Assembly: GCF_016790145.1 (NCBI RefSeq)
Contig: NZ_JAEUOI010000096.1
Span: 1-57,270, forward strand
Direction of reading: 5' to 3'
Origin: Propionivibrio sp.
Lineage (GTDB): Bacteria > Pseudomonadota > Gammaproteobacteria > Burkholderiales > Rhodocyclaceae
Length of the DNA: 57,270 nt
Both the position numbers and the translations under genes were made by a program. This document shows, piece after piece, positions 29,244-38,381 of this stretch (the stretch's first letter is position 1; each line of letters opens with the position of its first letter). The notes below the pieces were generated by a model. It ran no database searches. It had not been told where the DNA came from and worked only from the letters and a program-made list of their open reading frames with translations.

Positions 29244-29283
29244 ATCGACTATTCTCCTGACTTGATGGAACCCCTACCCATAC

Positions 29284-30120
29284 ATGAAAACCCCGAAAAG
29301 ACTCACCGCACTGGTTGAAGAAGGCCTCGTTGATGAAGTGATTGGCCAACTGATGAGCGGCAAGGAAGCCACTGTCTATGTCGTGCGCTGTGGCGAAGCC
29401 ATTCGCTGCGCGAAGGTTTACAAGGAAGCCAATCAGCGCAGCTTCCGCAAGAACGCCTCCTACCAGGAAGGCCGCAAGGTAAAAAACAGCCGGCAAGCGC
29501 GCGCCATGGACAAAGGCAGCCGCTATGGGCGCCAGATGCAGGAAGAGGTCTGGCAGAGTGCCGAGGTCGATGCCCTCTATCGCTTGTCCGCTGCCGGGGT
29601 GCGGGTGCCGCAGCCGCATCTCTGCTTCGCGGGGGTGTTGCTGATGGATCTGGTGCTCGATGCCGAGGGGCATGCGGCACCGCGCCTCAACGATGTCGAA
29701 CTCTCCGAGGAACTGGCGCTGGCGTTTCACGCCCTGCTGGTCAATCAGGTGGTACGCATGCTGTGCGCCGGAGTCATCCACGGCGACCTTTCCGAATACA
29801 ACATCCTGGTCGGCGAAGGCGGACCAGTGATCATCGACCTGCCGCAAGCCATCGATGCGGCGGGCAACAGCAACGCCGCCGAAATGTTCGAGCGTGACGT
29901 GATTAATCTACGCACCTACTTCAGCGCCTTCGCCCCGTCGCTCAAGGACACCCAGTATGGCAAGGAAATCTGGGCGCACTACGAAAGCGGCTTGCTCACC
30001 CCGGACCTGCCCTTGACCGGCCAGGTCGTCCTCGACGAACGACTCGCCGACGTCGACGCCGTTCTGCTCCAGGTCGAGCTGGCCATCAGGGAGAATGAAA
30101 TCCGGCGCATGTGCCAGTAA
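29284..30120 (+). CDS. RIO family serine protein kinase
   Basis: The 278-residue protein has an atypical kinase fold of the RIO1 family. It has a nucleotide loop SGKEATVYVV (about 25-34) and a lysine in CAKVYKEAN, the catalytic loop HGDLSEYN (Asp168) and the metal-binding DLPQ at Asp185. There is no substrate-binding activation loop. RIO kinases in archaea and eukaryotes help mature the small ribosomal subunit; in bacteria the role is unclear. No ribosome-maturation gene is adjacent except the RlmI-like methyltransferase upstream, which gives weak support for a link to ribosomes. Confidence 0.9.
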   Translation: MKTPKRLTALVEEGLVDEVIGQLMSGKEATVYVVRCGEAIRCAKVYKEANQRSFRKNASYQEGRKVKNSRQARAMDKGSRYGRQMQEEVWQSAEVDALYRLSAAGVRVPQPHLCFAGVLLMDLVLDAEGHAAPRLNDVELSEELALAFHALLVNQVVRMLCAGVIHGDLSEYNILVGEGGPVIIDLPQAIDAAGNSNAAEMFERDVINLRTYFSAFAPSLKDTQYGKEIWAHYESGLLTPDLPLTGQVVLDERLADVDAVLLQVELAIRENEIRRMCQ

Positions 30121-30435
30121 GTTGCACTCGTACTCATCATCCCCATTTCGGGGCTGATCAGCCCCAATCCAGGGAACGCCTGCCGGCTACTATTGATGCT
30201 GGGGCGTCTCCAAGTGCCTGGCGATTGCGAAACATCAGTGTTTCTCCGACGCACATGGCCGGGGGGGTCGTATCACGTATCGTCATCGCCATGACCAGCG
30301 AACGGGTATTCCCGAGCAGTTTGGCCTGAAGAGTCTTCTGCGCTACGATGAATTACTGCGCCGTCCTGGTGTCAAAATTTATTCTTTCTTCCAGGCGTTG
30401 GTGTCACCCTTATGTGAGCGTCAAGAAATCCAAAA
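30121..30435. other. 315-base intergenic region with two overlapping palindromes
   Basis: Between the RIO kinase and the HD-GYP gene there is no convincing open frame. CCCCATTTCGGGG (30141-30153) and the perfect 16-base palindrome GGGGCTGATCAGCCCC (30150-30165) share the GGGG at 30150-30153, so only one can form at a time. No T-tract follows. Confidence 0.55.
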
Positions 30436-31698
30436 ATGAAAATCAATCTGCAGCGAACTATTACCTCTCTGACCAACGCCCTCGATTTTGTTGGCACCGA
30501 CGAATATCACCACGGCAAGCGTGTGGCGCTGATGGCGGTGGCGATTGCCAATGAAATGAACTGGTCGCAGCCGCGCTGCGAAAGAATGCTTTACGCCGGG
30601 ATGCTGCATGACTGCGGCGTCTCGCGTACCAAGGAGCACCGCGCCATTACTGAAACCCTCGAATGGGAGGGAGCGCAGCAGCACTGTCTGCGCGGTGCCG
30701 ATTTTCTGGCAGCCTGCCCGCCGCTGGCCGGTTTCTCGTTGATTGTTCTCTGGCATCACACACGCTGGGAAACACTACTGCTTGAAGATCTCGACGACAA
30801 TCTGCGTCTCGAAACCAATCTTGTATTTCTCGCCGACCGTGCCGACGTTCTTCTCGCGCCCTATTTCATCGGTCCGGCGCTGAAGAACGAAATCCTCTGG
30901 GAATACCCCGGGATCATCGAGCGCATAACCGGTCTTGGCGGCACCTTGTTTGCACCGGTACTGGTCGAGGCTTTCCGACGTGCCGCTACCCGCGAATCGT
31001 TCTGGCTGGCCATGGATCCAAGCTACATCGAAGACCAGATCGAGGAGCATCTGCACCGTGGCCAGCCGGTCGAACTCGGTACCGCCGATACACTAGCCAT
31101 CGCCGGAATGTTCGCGCACACCGTTGATGCCAAGAGTTCCTACACACTCGAGCATTCGACCCGTGTGGCCCGTATCGCGCGTCATCTGGCCTATGCCTCC
31201 GGCATTCGCGGCGAACATCTTGACCAGGTCGAAATTGCCGGTCTGCTGCACGATATCGGCAAACTGCGCGTACCGGAGGAAATCATTGACAAGCCGGGCG
31301 TCCTGACACGCGAGGAACGGGCCTTTGTCATGCGTCACAGCTATGACACCGGTCACATTCTGAGGAAAGTATTCCCTGGGCAGCCGATTGCCGACTGGGC
31401 CTCGATGCATCACGAAAACCTGCTCGGCACCGGCTACCCTTTCCATAGCCAGGCCTCGGAGATCCCGCTCGAAGCGCGGCTGATCTCCGTCGCAGATATT
31501 TTCCAGGCACTGTCGCAGGAACGGCCATACCGTGGCCATATAGCCAAAAGCGAAGTGATGTCACGCCTTGACAGTCTGAGTGCGCAAGGGCGCATCGATC
31601 CGGAAATGGTCAAACTGCTGCACAGCCAGCTTGATCGCTGCTATGCGCTGGCGGTCGACCCGGATGAGTTGTCACCGCGAGCAACAGTCTGTGGATGA
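30436..31698 (+). CDS. HD-GYP protein with an additional N-terminal HD domain
   Basis: The 420-residue protein has two metal-dependent phosphohydrolase-like domains. The N-terminal one has H25/H26, an LHDCG signature (HD at 58-59) and HH at 107-108. The C-terminal one is a full HD-GYP domain, with LEHSTRVA (His240), LLHDIGK (HD at 272-273), HHENLLGTGYP (residues 325-335) and DIFQALSQERPYR. HD-GYP proteins hydrolyse c-di-GMP to GMP. There is no receiver, PAS or membrane domain, so the N-terminal HD domain is probably the regulatory part. The degree of activity of that domain is unknown. Confidence 0.88.
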   Translation: MKINLQRTITSLTNALDFVGTDEYHHGKRVALMAVAIANEMNWSQPRCERMLYAGMLHDCGVSRTKEHRAITETLEWEGAQQHCLRGADFLAACPPLAGFSLIVLWHHTRWETLLLEDLDDNLRLETNLVFLADRADVLLAPYFIGPALKNEILWEYPGIIERITGLGGTLFAPVLVEAFRRAATRESFWLAMDPSYIEDQIEEHLHRGQPVELGTADTLAIAGMFAHTVDAKSSYTLEHSTRVARIARHLAYASGIRGEHLDQVEIAGLLHDIGKLRVPEEIIDKPGVLTREERAFVMRHSYDTGHILRKVFPGQPIADWASMHHENLLGTGYPFHSQASEIPLEARLISVADIFQALSQERPYRGHIAKSEVMSRLDSLSAQGRIDPEMVKLLHSQLDRCYALAVDPDELSPRATVCG

Positions 31699-31701
31699 GG
31701 A

Positions 31702-32490
31702 CTATTCGGGCAAGGTCATGGTGGCTACCAGCACAGTGACGGCGGAGCCTGAAAGCAGTACCCGGTCGGCCTTGAGCGCGCACAGCAGGTCGCCCCCGCG
31801 TCTGGAAACCTGCCGGGCAGCCAGTGAATTCTTTCCCAGCCGCTTTGCCCAGTAGGGCGCCAGTGCGCAATGCGCGGAACCGGTCACCGGATCTTCAGGG
31901 ATACCGTACTTCGGCGCAAAGAAACGGCTGACAAAGTCGACGTCGCTACCCGCTGCGGTGACGATCACGCCTCGCCGGTCAAGCCGGCTGAGCAACGAGT
32001 GATCGGGGGTGATCGCGCGGACGATATCCTCGCTGCCGAAAACGGCGATGTAATCATCTGCCGCCAGTACCTCGAGCGGACGCTGTCCGAGGCCTTCGGC
32101 CAGGGCTTCCGGCGCAGGACAGGCCAGAGGCGGCTGCGCAGGAAAGTCCATTTCGAGCAGGCCGCCCCGGCGCCCGACGGTCAGATCGCCACTGTGCGTT
32201 TCGAAGACGATCGTCGGGTTTGGATAGCCGAGTATCTCGAACAGTACATGCGCCGCCGCGAGGGTGGCGTGTCCGCACAGATCGACTTCCCTGACCGGCG
32301 TAAACCAGCGCAGCCGGAAGCCCTTGACCGATGGCACGAAAAAGGCCGTTTCCGAAAGATTGTTCTCCTCGGCAATGGCCTGCATCAGGCTGTCGTCCGG
32401 CCAACTGGCGAGCGGGCAAACCGCCGCCGGGTTCCCGGCGAAAGCGCGGGTGGCGAAGGCGTCAACCTGATATTGCCTGATGCTGTACAA
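31702..32490 (-). CDS. PhzF-family isomerase-like protein
   Basis: The 262-residue protein is of the PhzF/diaminopimelate epimerase-like fold, with the family signature VDAFATRAFAGNPAAVC near the N-terminus and the catalytic-region motifs NNLSETAFF, LCGHATLAAAH and EDPVTGSAHCALAPYW. The true PhzF makes phenazine precursors, but most proteins of this type are uncharacterised isomerases. It starts at a TTG, with AAGGAG eight bases upstream. There are no other phenazine genes nearby. Confidence 0.88.
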   Translation of the reverse strand: MYSIRQYQVDAFATRAFAGNPAAVCPLASWPDDSLMQAIAEENNLSETAFFVPSVKGFRLRWFTPVREVDLCGHATLAAAHVLFEILGYPNPTIVFETHSGDLTVGRRGGLLEMDFPAQPPLACPAPEALAEGLGQRPLEVLAADDYIAVFGSEDIVRAITPDHSLLSRLDRRGVIVTAAGSDVDFVSRFFAPKYGIPEDPVTGSAHCALAPYWAKRLGKNSLAARQVSRRGGDLLCALKADRVLLSGSAVTVLVATMTLPE

Positions 32491-32534
32491 GGGCGGGCTC
32501 CTTCAATGAAACTGCCGGCAAACACAATCAAAGG

Positions 32535-33464
32535 TCAGTTCGTCGCCGCCTGACGACGGATAGCGTAAGCCTGCAGATGCGAATAGGCGAGCCTGAGCAT
32601 CGGGGCTTCAACCCCATTCGCTTGTGCGCGGGCAAGCATGTCGCCAAGAATGTGATCTGCTTCGGTCGGCCCGCCGCGTTCGATATCGCGCAGCATCGAG
32701 GCCATCAGCCCCGACCCGCTGTCGGTCAACTGCTTGCGATAAGCGGCCAGTTGCGCATCAGCCACGGCGTGGCCGCTGGCTTCGGCAACCCTGGCACATT
32801 CGGCAAGCAGGCCGGTAATGAAGGCTTGACCAGCCACCGTGCTCAGAATGTTACCGATACTGGCGCGAAACAGGCAGGTTGAACCGGCCAGAGTGGACAA
32901 GAAAACGAACTTGTCCCACATCGCCTGTTCGATATTGTCTGAGAGTGTAAAGTCGAACCCTGACGAAGAGAGCAACTGCGCCACCGGCTGCAGCCATTGC
33001 GAGGGCTGCGGCGCAAGCGCACCGGTGAAGAGCTTGTGCAACTTGAAATGGTGTTTTATTTCACCGTCCGGCGTCAGCATGACCGATATGAATGCCACAC
33101 CGCCCAGCACGCGCTGCGGACCAAAGCGGGCGACCAGGGTATCGATGTGCAAAACGCCGTTCAACAAGGGCAGGATGACGCTCTGTTCGCCAACGGCCGG
33201 CGTGATCGCCTCAATCGACGATTCCAGATCGTAGGCCTTGCAGGAGAGCATGATTACGTCAAAGTGAACGCTCAGCTCGTCCCTGGTCAACACCCTGGGG
33301 TTGATCTGCAAGTCGCCGGAAGGGCTGGAAACTTTCAGCCCGTTTTCGCGCAACTGCGCCGCCCTGGCCGGACGCACCAGAAAGGTGACATCGCCGCCTG
33401 CGGCATGAATTCTGGCTCCGAAATAGCCGCCAATTCCGCCCGCTCCCAAAACAAGAATACGCAT
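32535..33464 (-). CDS. panE: Ketopantoate reductase family protein (PanE/ApbA type)
   Basis: The 309-residue protein has the Rossmann motif ILVLGAGGIGGYFGA at the N-terminus, a central cofactor segment LPLLNGVLH and the C-terminal helical segment TEADHILGDMLARAQANGV, which match the PanE/ApbA family. The enzyme reduces 2-dehydropantoate to pantoate with NADPH in the pathway to CoA. The ATG at 33464 has a GGGAG box; a longer frame adds 55 unsupported residues. Other pan genes are not in the window, so a paralogue with another substrate is possible. Confidence 0.87.
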   Translation of the reverse strand: MRILVLGAGGIGGYFGARIHAAGGDVTFLVRPARAAQLRENGLKVSSPSGDLQINPRVLTRDELSVHFDVIMLSCKAYDLESSIEAITPAVGEQSVILPLLNGVLHIDTLVARFGPQRVLGGVAFISVMLTPDGEIKHHFKLHKLFTGALAPQPSQWLQPVAQLLSSSGFDFTLSDNIEQAMWDKFVFLSTLAGSTCLFRASIGNILSTVAGQAFITGLLAECARVAEASGHAVADAQLAAYRKQLTDSGSGLMASMLRDIERGGPTEADHILGDMLARAQANGVEAPMLRLAYSHLQAYAIRRQAATN

Positions 33465-33627
33465 CAAAGATCTCCCGGGAATCGTAAAAAATAAAGTCCG
33501 GTACTTTACCTCATTTGTGCTCTCGACATAGCCTTGCGTCGGAAAATGGGGTGTCGGAGCAAAGTTGAAAAATGCTTCGCTTTTCAAGCGTATACTCCCG
33601 TCTCCTGTATTCCTGCCTGCCCACAAC

Positions 33628-34902
33628 ATGTCCGCACCGCTTGCCCTGTCTCCCGCCTCCGCCTATGAGGTTGCCACCCTCGGCCAGATCTTCACGCCGC
33701 CGGCTATCGTCGATTGCATGTGCACGCTGGTACGCAACAGTGGCCGAGTGCTCGAACCGGCCTGTGGCGACGGCGCTTTTCTCCGGCATTTCCCCGGTGC
33801 GCTGGGGATCGAGATCGACCCCCGGCATACACCGCCGGGCGCCGAAGTCATGAATTTCTTCGAACTGGCGGAGGATGAGCTTTTCGACACGATCATCGGC
33901 AATCCCCCCTACGTGCGCTATCAGGATATTTCACCGGGGACGCGGCGACTGGCCAGAGGCAGTGTGCTCGACAAGCGATCCAACCTCTATCTGTTCTTCA
34001 TCGAGAAGTGCCTGCGCCACCTGGAGACCGGCGGTGAACTGATCTTCATTACGCCACGCGACCTGCTCAAATCGACTTCGGCCGTACCACTCAACCGCAT
34101 TCTGTTTGCCGAGGGAACGATCACCGATTTCATCGATCTGGGCGACTCGCGGATGTTCGACGGCGCAACGCCGAATTGCGCGATCTGGCGCTTCGAGAAG
34201 GGCAATCGCTCACGACTGACTCGGTATGCCACGCTTGGCCTGGCTGATGGAGCGGCCGGACTTCAGCGTTTGTCGTGGGAGGATCGACGCTTCATGGAAA
34301 GCGGCGGCCACCTGTTGTTCACACGTCACGACTATCCGCTTTGTCTTTCTGACATTGCTTTCGTCAAGGTGGGCGCGGTGTCGGCGGCTGACGATCTTTA
34401 CACCAGTGACGAGTTCGGCAACCGCGACTTTGTCTGTTCATCAACAGTGGCCGATGGCAAGACGCGTCGCATGATCTGGTGCGAGCCCGGTGAGCCTCCG
34501 CCGGCGGTGCTGTTGCCGCACAAGGAGCGCCTGATAGCGCGCCGCATCCGCAACTATGACGAGTTCAACTGGTGGCAGTGGGGGCGCGGTTATTACCAGT
34601 CGGCGCAGCCGCGTATTTACGTGAATGGCAAGACGCGCCGCTCGCAACCGTTCTTCGTTCATGATTGCCCGAATTACGACGGCTCCGTACTCGCCATTTT
34701 TCTCCGTGACCCGACGCTCGATGTGCACCTGCTGGCCGAGGCCCTGAATGGCGTCGACTGGGCCGATCTCGGCTTTGTCTGCGACGGACGCTTTCTGTTC
34801 ACCCAGCGCAGTCTGGAGCAGACGCCGCTGCCCGGTTCCTTCCATGCTTACCTGTCACAGTCCGGTGTAACATGGTTGGACAAACTCAGAAAACTGTTCT
34901 GA
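33628..34902 (+). CDS. Orphan N6-adenine DNA methyltransferase (TaqI/Eco57I-like)
   Basis: The 424-residue protein has SAM motif LEPACGDGAFL (motif I) and catalytic NPPYVRYQ (motif IV), as in adenine methyltransferases of the gamma class, followed by a C-terminal half of about 220 residues that is probably the target-recognition region. No endonuclease domain or neighbouring restriction gene is visible, so it may be a solitary methyltransferase. The first in-frame start is a TTG at 33565; I prefer the ATG at 33628, giving MSAPLALSP. A possible -10 TATACT lies at 33591. It sits 41 bases ahead of gshA. Confidence 0.82.
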   Translation: MSAPLALSPASAYEVATLGQIFTPPAIVDCMCTLVRNSGRVLEPACGDGAFLRHFPGALGIEIDPRHTPPGAEVMNFFELAEDELFDTIIGNPPYVRYQDISPGTRRLARGSVLDKRSNLYLFFIEKCLRHLETGGELIFITPRDLLKSTSAVPLNRILFAEGTITDFIDLGDSRMFDGATPNCAIWRFEKGNRSRLTRYATLGLADGAAGLQRLSWEDRRFMESGGHLLFTRHDYPLCLSDIAFVKVGAVSAADDLYTSDEFGNRDFVCSSTVADGKTRRMIWCEPGEPPPAVLLPHKERLIARRIRNYDEFNWWQWGRGYYQSAQPRIYVNGKTRRSQPFFVHDCPNYDGSVLAIFLRDPTLDVHLLAEALNGVDWADLGFVCDGRFLFTQRSLEQTPLPGSFHAYLSQSGVTWLDKLRKLF

Positions 34903-34943
34903 AACTGAAAGATCACGCTGCACGGCCTGATCGGAGACAAGCC

Positions 34944-36239
34944 ATGGTTCCTCAACTGAAAACCGCCCTCACCGGACCGCTGCTGGCGCTTGAGGCGAAG
35001 TTCCTCGACGCCACACCGGATATTGAACGCTGGCTGCGTGGCCAATGGCAGGAGCACACGCCGCCATTCTACGGTTCGGTCGATCTGCGCAACTCCGGCT
35101 TCAAACTGGCGCCGGTCGATATGAATCTCTTTCCCGGCGGTTTCAATAACCTGAATTCGGCCTTCCTGCCGCTCTGCGTGCAAGCCGCGATGACGGCTAT
35201 CGAAAAAATCTGCCCGAGCGCAAAGAGCCTGTTGCTGATTCCCGAAAACCACACACGCAACCTCTTCTACCTCCAGAATGTGGCCCAACTGGTGAGCATT
35301 CTGCGCCTGACGGGTCTCAACGTTCGTCTGGGCTCGTTGCTGCCGGAGATCGACAAACCGACGCCGGTCGAGCTGCCCAACGGCAAGACACTGCTGCTCG
35401 AACCGCTGCTGCGTAGCCAATACCGCCTTGGCGTCGAGGGCTTCGATCCGTGCGCGATCCTGCTCAACAACGATCTGTCGGCCGGCATTCCGGAAATTCT
35501 GCAGAATCTCGAAGAGCAGTTCGTGTTGCCGCCGCTGCATGCCGGCTGGGCGGTACGGCGCAAATCCAACCACTTTGCCGCCTACGACGAAGTGGCGGGT
35601 GAATTTGCCAGTCTGGTGGGTATCGACCCGTGGCAGATCAACCCTTACTTCGCGGTATGCGACAGCGTCAATTTCCATGAACGGCAGGGCGAGGAGTGCC
35701 TGGCGTCCAACGTGCATGCGGTGCTCGGCATGATCCGCGAGAAATACAGGGAATACGGTATCAAGGAGACGCCCTATGTGGTGGTCAAGGCCGATGCCGG
35801 TACGTACGGCATGGGCGTGATGACGGTCAAGGATGCTTCCGAAGTCACCGGCCTCAACCGCAAGCAACGCAACAAGATGTCAGTCATCAAGGAGGGCATG
35901 AGCGTCTCGCAGGTGATCATTCAGGAGGGCGTACATACCCACGAACGCGTCGGCAAGGGCGAAAAGGCGGGTGTCGCCGAGCCGGTGGTATATATGATCG
36001 ACCGCTTTGTCGTCGGCGGTTTCTACCGCGTGCACTCCGGACGCGGCAAGGATGAAAACCTCAACGCTCCAGGCATGCACTTTGAGCCGCTGGCCTTCGA
36101 AACCAGTTGCTCGCTGCCCGACCACGGCCAGAACCCCGATGCGCCGCCGAACCGTTTTTACGCCTATGGCGTGGTCGCGCGCCTGGCACAGCTTGCCGCC
36201 TCGCTGGAACTGGAACGTACGGCACCGGCGGAAGCCTAG
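34944..36239 (+). CDS. gshA: Glutamate-cysteine ligase (proteobacterial type)
   Basis: The 431-residue enzyme joins glutamate and cysteine with ATP, the first step of glutathione synthesis. It is of the short type known from Acidithiobacillus and other beta/gamma-proteobacteria and differs from E. coli GshA. Motifs include PVDMNLFPGGFNNLN, YVVVKADAGTYGMGV and FYRVHSGRGKDENLN, which form an ATP-grasp-like core. GGAG lies eight bases before the ATG at 34944. gshB follows after 86 bases, consistent with one operon. Confidence 0.93.
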   Translation: MVPQLKTALTGPLLALEAKFLDATPDIERWLRGQWQEHTPPFYGSVDLRNSGFKLAPVDMNLFPGGFNNLNSAFLPLCVQAAMTAIEKICPSAKSLLLIPENHTRNLFYLQNVAQLVSILRLTGLNVRLGSLLPEIDKPTPVELPNGKTLLLEPLLRSQYRLGVEGFDPCAILLNNDLSAGIPEILQNLEEQFVLPPLHAGWAVRRKSNHFAAYDEVAGEFASLVGIDPWQINPYFAVCDSVNFHERQGEECLASNVHAVLGMIREKYREYGIKETPYVVVKADAGTYGMGVMTVKDASEVTGLNRKQRNKMSVIKEGMSVSQVIIQEGVHTHERVGKGEKAGVAEPVVYMIDRFVVGGFYRVHSGRGKDENLNAPGMHFEPLAFETSCSLPDHGQNPDAPPNRFYAYGVVARLAQLAASLELERTAPAEA

Positions 36240-36325
36240 GGATGTTGAGATTGATTCAAGTCTTGGTGGTTCGCCTTTTCTCGTTAACCGAATACCCGCT
36301 TTGACACTCGTCAGGAGTTGATGAA

Positions 36326-37294
36326 ATGCGCTTCGCTTTCGTTCTCGATCCGCTCGATTCGCTGAAGGCCTACAAGGATTCGAGCGTAGCCATGATGCGT
36401 GCGGCGCAGGCGGCCGGTCATGCCGTGTGGGCGATTCAGCAGTCGGCCATTCATTGGTCGGCGCTGCACGGCGTGTGCGCCGAAGCGGTGCATCTGGAAC
36501 TGCTCGTAGACGATGCCGAGTGGTTCGTCGAAATTGACCGCCATGTCGTTCCGCTGCGCGATTTCGCCGCCGTGGTGATGCGCAAGGATCCACCCTTCGA
36601 CTTCGAGTACATTACCAGCACCTGGCTGCTCGCCCGCGCCGAAGCCGAAGGCGGGCGAATTTTCAACCGGCCGCAGGCGCTGCGCGATCACTCCGAGAAG
36701 CTTGCCGTCGCTGAATTTTCACGCTTCGCGGTGCCGACGCTGGTGGCGCGCGAGGCCGCCCGGATCCATGGCTTCATCGACAACCAGCGCGATGTCATTC
36801 TCAAGCCGCTCGACGGCATGGGCGGAAGCCAGATTTTTCGTGTCCGCCACGACGATCCGAACCGCAACGTCATCGTCGAGACCTTGATGCAGGACCGGCT
36901 GGCGCATGATGGAACGCGCACGATCATGGCGCAACTCTATATCCCCGAAATCGTCGACGGCGACAAGCGTATTCTGATCGTTGGCGGTGAAGTCGTTCCG
37001 TTTTGTCTGGCACGCATCCCGAGGGCGGGTGAGACGCGAGGCAATCTGGCCGCCGGCGGAACCGGTGTGGCGCGCGAACTGAGCGCCCGCGACCGCGAAA
37101 TTGCCGGCGCGCTTGCACCGGTACTGGCAGCGCGTGGACTGCTGCTGGTCGGTATCGACGTGATCGGCGACTGGCTCACCGAAATCAACGTCACCAGCCC
37201 GACGTGCATGGTCGAAATCTGCGAACAGACGGGTTTTGACGCCGCCGCTTTTTTCATTGCCGCGCTGGAGCGTGAATGCCCGCTGCCCGCCTAG
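36326..37294 (+). CDS. gshB: Glutathione synthetase
   Basis: The 322-residue ATP-grasp enzyme adds glycine to gamma-glutamylcysteine. It shows the N-terminal FVLDPLDSLKAYKDSS, RKDPPFDFEY, the ATP-grasp segment VILKPLDGMGGSQIFRV and the C-terminal GIDVIGDWLTEINVTSPT, all diagnostic. The gene overlaps apbE by 19 bases. With gshA, kefFC and ahpCF it gives the organism a complete glutathione system in this window. Confidence 0.97.
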   Translation: MRFAFVLDPLDSLKAYKDSSVAMMRAAQAAGHAVWAIQQSAIHWSALHGVCAEAVHLELLVDDAEWFVEIDRHVVPLRDFAAVVMRKDPPFDFEYITSTWLLARAEAEGGRIFNRPQALRDHSEKLAVAEFSRFAVPTLVAREAARIHGFIDNQRDVILKPLDGMGGSQIFRVRHDDPNRNVIVETLMQDRLAHDGTRTIMAQLYIPEIVDGDKRILIVGGEVVPFCLARIPRAGETRGNLAAGGTGVARELSARDREIAGALAPVLAARGLLLVGIDVIGDWLTEINVTSPTCMVEICEQTGFDAAAFFIAALERECPLPA

Positions 37295-38313
37295 TTTATC
37301 TGGCTGTCCTGGTATTTTTTCTTGCGGCCTGCGCCAAGGCACCACTGCACCATCAGGAGTCCTTCGTTTTCGGCACCCGTGTCGAAGTGCTGATCGCCGG
37401 CCTCGACGAAGCGCAGGCGCGTCCGGCGGCGGCGGCCGTGTTGCGCGAATTCGACCGCCTGCATCGTACCTACCACGCCTGGCAGGCGTCTGACCTGAGC
37501 ACGCTGAACGAGTCTATCGCCGCCGGCAAAACGCTGGAAGTGACGCCGGAGATGGCGGCTCTGATCGCCGACGCACAGCGCATTGCGGCGGACGGCGAGC
37601 AGCTTTTCGACCCCGGCATCGGTGGTCTGATCCGCCTGTGGGGCTTTCAGTCGGATGAATTCAAGGCCAAACTGCCCGATCCTGAGTTGCTCGCCAGGTG
37701 GCGTGCGGCTCATCCCGGCATTGCCGACCTGCAACTTGACGGGTTGCGCGTGAGCAGCCGCAACCGTGCCGTAGCGCTGGATTTCGGCGGTTATCTCAAA
37801 GGGGTTGCACTTGACCGGGCGGCGGACATCCTGCGCGCGCAGGGCGTGAGTAACGCATTGATCAACATTGGCGGCAACGTCCTGGCGCTCGGAACGAAGA
37901 ACGGCGAGCGCTGGCGCGTCGGCATCCAGCATCCGCGTCAGCCGGGGCCGCTGGCCACGCTGGAGCTCAACGACGGCGAAGCCATTGGCACATCCGGCGA
38001 CTACCAGCGCTACTTTGAACTCGACGGCAAGCGCTATTGTCATCTGCTCGATCCGCGCAGTGGCGTGCCGGTCATGCACACGCAGTCGTTGACCGTGCTG
38101 ATTACGCCGCGCCCGGCGGCGGGCACGCTCTCCGATGCGGCGTCCAAGCCACTCTTCATCGCCGGTCCCGACTGGCCGCCGCTGGCGAAAAAGATGGGGG
38201 TCGGCCAGGTGTTGCGTATTGATTCCGAGGGACGCCTGCAGATCAGTTCCGCTCTGCATCGCCGCCTTGAATTCGTCGGTACGCAAGCAAAAATGCCGGA
38301 AATAATTCCCTGA
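37276..38313 (+). CDS. apbE: FAD:protein FMN transferase (ApbE) lipoprotein
   Basis: The 345-residue protein has a lipobox LAAC near residue 19 and so should be anchored in the periplasm. ApbE attaches FMN to threonine in flavoproteins such as NqrB/C and RnfG. Motifs seen are FGTRVEVLIAGLD, FDRLHRTYHAW, FDPGIGGLIRLWGF, DFGGYLKGVALD and the FAD-binding GTSGDYQRYFE, then LDPRSGVPV. No Nqr or Rnf genes are in the window. Translation is coupled to gshB. Confidence 0.93.
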   Translation: MPAARLVYLAVLVFFLAACAKAPLHHQESFVFGTRVEVLIAGLDEAQARPAAAAVLREFDRLHRTYHAWQASDLSTLNESIAAGKTLEVTPEMAALIADAQRIAADGEQLFDPGIGGLIRLWGFQSDEFKAKLPDPELLARWRAAHPGIADLQLDGLRVSSRNRAVALDFGGYLKGVALDRAADILRAQGVSNALINIGGNVLALGTKNGERWRVGIQHPRQPGPLATLELNDGEAIGTSGDYQRYFELDGKRYCHLLDPRSGVPVMHTQSLTVLITPRPAAGTLSDAASKPLFIAGPDWPPLAKKMGVGQVLRIDSEGRLQISSALHRRLEFVGTQAKMPEIIP

Positions 38314-38381
38314 GGTGGTTCCGGCACTTCCGAAAACCACGGAATCACTTAGAATGCTGGCTGATCTCACAGGAACGCACG

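Noticed and set aside
28105-29847. 580-residue open frame on the minus strand
   Set aside because: It lies opposite the RlmI-like methyltransferase and RIO kinase genes, both of which have clear motifs. The minus-strand product is low in recognisable folds and rich in His/Arg/Gln, as antisense frames in GC-rich genes usually are.
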